Source: CAYSGX01 sp964518215
GTDB lineage: Bacteria; Bacteroidota; Bacteroidia; Chitinophagales; CAIOSU01
NCBI GenBank assembly: GCA_964518215.1
Contig: CAZFFP010000087.1
Coordinates: 1 to 13,606, forward strand
DNA: 13,606 nucleotides
Direction of reading: 5' to 3'
Every line of letters begins with the position of its first letter. Position 1 is the stretch's first letter. The notes below the pieces were generated by a model. That model made no database searches. It saw only the letters and a list, made by a program, of their open reading frames with translations, and was not told the origin of the DNA. A program made the position numbers and the translations under genes. Below, piece after piece: positions 13,591 to 13,606 of this stretch.

Positions 13591-13606
13591 CGCTCTCTTA
13601 AAAAAT

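Larger units (their letters stand above)
13195..13606. other. Gene-free right end
   Basis: No credible gene lies in the last 412 bp. A 95-codon minus-strand frame (13270-13557) runs through the hairpin element at 13343-13408 and has a low-complexity basic/aromatic product, so it is not accepted. Besides the hairpins there is a promoter-like box at the edge. The stretch after 13270 is rich in A and T runs. Confidence 0.55.

Noticed and set aside
1..13606. tRNA or rRNA genes
   Set aside because: I saw no cloverleaf or rRNA-like segment by eye; a covariance-model scan was not possible.

Overview
The window looks like draft-genome or metagenome sequence from a Bacteroidota bacterium. It is AT-rich. 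It carries an S8 protease with a type IX secretion (T9SS) C-terminal sorting domain, a stand-alone MnmD methyltransferase, a yicC-gmk pair, a FucP/GluP-type sugar transporter and small Cys-anchored lipoproteins. Gene starts lack Shine-Dalgarno sequences, and several are preceded by TAnnTTTG-like -7 boxes. A run of ten Ns (10644-10653) marks a scaffold join. The order or family cannot be fixed from this sequence alone.

Left end (1-360): the end of a CRISPR array, with one truncated and two complete 36-bp repeats and 30-31 bp spacers, followed by a strong intrinsic terminator. Repeat and spacer sizes and the GTTGTGG start fit a Bacteroidota type II-C array, but no cas gene is in view. Next, on the minus strand, is a secreted 422-aa protein with a glutamine-amidotransferase/ThuA-like look (359-1627).

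Centre left (1.8-7.6 kb, mostly plus strand): a lemA-htpX pair (membrane protein plus membrane zinc protease), an exodeoxyribonuclease III, two tandem paralogous 59-60 aa cysteine-rich lipoproteins of unknown function, a DUF721/DciA-like protein, and a T9SS-exported subtilisin-like protease seven bases further on. The protease gene converges, with two bases between stops, on mnmD, which encodes a tRNA wobble-uridine methyltransferase.

Centre right (7.6-11.1 kb): a gene-free stretch with a six-copy heptamer repeat and a C/G-rich inverted repeat. It is followed by a minus-strand pair (membrane-anchored PH-like protein, then a DinB-family protein), a sugar MFS transporter on the plus strand, and a 516-bp gap with REP-like palindromes around the assembly join.

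Right end (11.1-13.6 kb): yicC (endoribonuclease family) and gmk (guanylate kinase), probably one operon, then a 154-aa secreted protein I do not recognise. The last 412 bp are non-coding, with two perfect hairpins and, at the edge, a promoter-like TATTTTTG box for a gene beyond the window.

Most of this is housekeeping or envelope-maintenance content. The least explained items are the CRISPR array end with its flank, the tandem Cys-rich lipoproteins, the ThuA-like secreted protein, the 154-aa secreted protein and the intergenic palindromes. I see no convincing new multi-gene defence or biosynthetic system inside the window.
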